Part shown: piece by piece, positions 48,918 through 49,903 of the stretch
Layout of the letters: every line of letters starts with the position of its first letter
How positions within the stretch are numbered: the stretch's first letter is position 1
Assembly (NCBI GenBank): GCA_024402115.1
Contig: JAKSJQ010000012.1
Coordinates: forward strand, 1 to 49,903
Length of the DNA: 49,903 nt
Direction of reading: 5' to 3'
DNA from: Bacteroidales bacterium
GTDB taxonomy: Bacteria; Bacteroidota; Bacteroidia; Bacteroidales; UBA932
Position numbers and translations under genes: made by a program
The notes under the pieces: model-generated
Databases searched by the model: none
What the model saw: only the letters and a program-made list of their open reading frames with translations
What the model was told of the DNA's origin: nothing

Positions 48918-49903
48918 ATGAATCGCAACAGATTTTTACTTGTGGCTGCCCTCGTTTTTTTCGCATGTGGCAGCGCGGATGCACAGAACATCTTGGGACG
49001 ACTTGCCGAAAGGGCAAAAAATGCTGCAGAGAACGCAGTGGGAAACAAGATTGAGAATGCGGTCAACAATGCCGTCGACAAGGTAGGCAAGAAGGGTAAG
49101 AATGACAGCGCGGGTGATACGGCTGTCGAGGCGGAGGAAACGTCCGCAAGCTCTCAGGAAGCTGTCGCTGCATGGACATGTCCGGAGTGCGGCAAGACGG
49201 GAAATACAGGTGCTTTCTGCGATGACTGCGGAGCGAAGAGACCGAGTGCAGGCAGTGCCGTTGCTGTCGAGCCGACTGAGGCTGCCGGTGAACAGATCAA
49301 GAGTGATTTCGTGCCAGGCGCTGTAACTTTGTTCGAAGATAAGGTCATTGGCGAGCAGGTTGGCGAATTCCCAAGCAAGTGGAACCTGATGGAGGGTAAC
49401 TGCGAAGTGAGCAAGCTCGGCGGCGAGACCGTTATCAGTCTGCCTCCTGCTACTACTCAGGACGAGTATGTGGATAGTCAGATACAGCCATTGATGAAGA
49501 ATATCTACAACTATCTGCCAGAGGAATATACCATCGAATTCGACTGGTATGTATATGCAAAGCAGGATGACTGCAATGATATCAAGGTTTATGGTCGTAC
49601 TGGAGATAAGGGAGGCGAAGAAGCATTCCAAGTTAGTCTTTCTTGCGAAGACGATCCTAAATTCCAAGGCACCTCACGCATTTTCTTCACGAATGCTATG
49701 ACTGATAATAATAGTGAAGTTGACGCTTCATTCAATCTTAAGAAAAATGCATGGAATCATTTCGCTCTCTCGTTCAACAAGCGTGCACTGAAGGTTTATG
49801 TTAATGATTATCGCATTGCAAACATTCCTAATGCCAAACCTGCTAGCTGTATGACTCTTTGGTCTATTTCGCGCTATCTGGGCAATGGTATACAGAACAA
49901 GAA
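48918..49903 (+). CDS. Secreted zinc-ribbon protein with lectin-like domain (partial, cut by window end)
   Basis: 328 residues are visible before the window ends. They comprise a signal peptide (about 1-22, ending GSADAQ; the CGS at 17-19 also makes a weak lipobox) and an Asn/Ala/Lys-rich amphipathic helix (about 25-60). A zinc ribbon of two Cys pairs (CPECGKTGNTGAFCDDCG, about 88-105) comes next, then a beta-rich region (about 130-328) resembling a laminin-G/concanavalin-like fold (YTIEFDWYVYA; WNHFALSFNKRALKVYVND). Proteins of this layout in Bacteroidetes often end with an OmpA peptidoglycan-binding domain, which may lie beyond the edge. It probably shares a transcript with the small HTH gene. 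Confidence 0.72.
   Translation, partial: MNRNRFLLVAALVFFACGSADAQNILGRLAERAKNAAENAVGNKIENAVNNAVDKVGKKGKNDSAGDTAVEAEETSASSQEAVAAWTCPECGKTGNTGAFCDDCGAKRPSAGSAVAVEPTEAAGEQIKSDFVPGAVTLFEDKVIGEQVGEFPSKWNLMEGNCEVSKLGGETVISLPPATTQDEYVDSQIQPLMKNIYNYLPEEYTIEFDWYVYAKQDDCNDIKVYGRTGDKGGEEAFQVSLSCEDDPKFQGTSRIFFTNAMTDNNSEVDASFNLKKNAWNHFALSFNKRALKVYVNDYRIANIPNAKPASCMTLWSISRYLGNGIQNK

Overview
The window comes from a member of the Bacteroidota, most likely a gut Bacteroidales and possibly close to Alistipes/Rikenellaceae. The evidence is: many intergenic copies of the Bacteroidetes -7 promoter element TAnnTTTG; near absence of Shine-Dalgarno sites; a complete Bat (aerotolerance) operon; a Bacteroidetes-style family of outer-envelope proteins; a men cluster for menaquinone; and a cysteate synthase homologue, an enzyme known to feed sulfonolipid synthesis in this phylum. 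The Alistipes-like placement is inference. Coding density is very high. No gap between genes exceeds 300 bases; the largest are 18561-18793 (hairpin-rich repeat element) and 10874-11052 (terminator-like hairpins, two promoters and a candidate small RNA). I saw no tRNA, rRNA, CRISPR array, prophage or insertion sequence.

Region 1 (1-8911) is information processing and nucleotide metabolism. lysS (cut by the window edge) and recJ diverge. A four-gene leftward operon runs metallo-hydrolase, uvrA, a short nucleoside-kinase-like P-loop protein, and an MTA/SAH-deaminase-like amidohydrolase. A deoxynucleoside kinase diverges from it. Region 2 (8960-15231) holds an acyl-CoA ligase, a candidate small RNA, then an organophosphate/Pi antiporter, 4-alpha-glucanotransferase and a lipoprotein that looks like an alpha-amylase with its catalytic core deleted.

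Region 3 (15249-23922, leftward) runs truA, exbB, exbD, tonB-like, rluB-like (with a 30-residue tandem repeat extension), era, a hairpin element, parC and aroK. Region 4 (23980-32343, rightward) is the moxR-DUF58-bat operon, in which BatD and BatE are fused in one reading frame and BatC carries a long Asp/Gln/Asn repeat. It ends tail-to-tail, overlapping an RND/MMPL exporter gene by 8 bp.

Region 5 (35698-37461) holds cysteate synthase, a small secreted protein and a strong bidirectional terminator. Region 6 (37503-45155) is the menaquinone locus: menI-F-D-B-C-E leftward and menG-menA rightward, covering the pathway from chorismate except menH. Region 7 (45171-49903) has an alkaline phosphatase/SGNH hydrolase pair. 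It is followed by the most system-like part of the window: a membrane-bound TPR sensor with a LuxR-type DNA-binding domain, divergent from a 64-residue protein that is essentially only a paralogous LuxR-type domain, with a perfect 16-bp palindrome between them, then a secreted zinc-ribbon protein cut by the window end.
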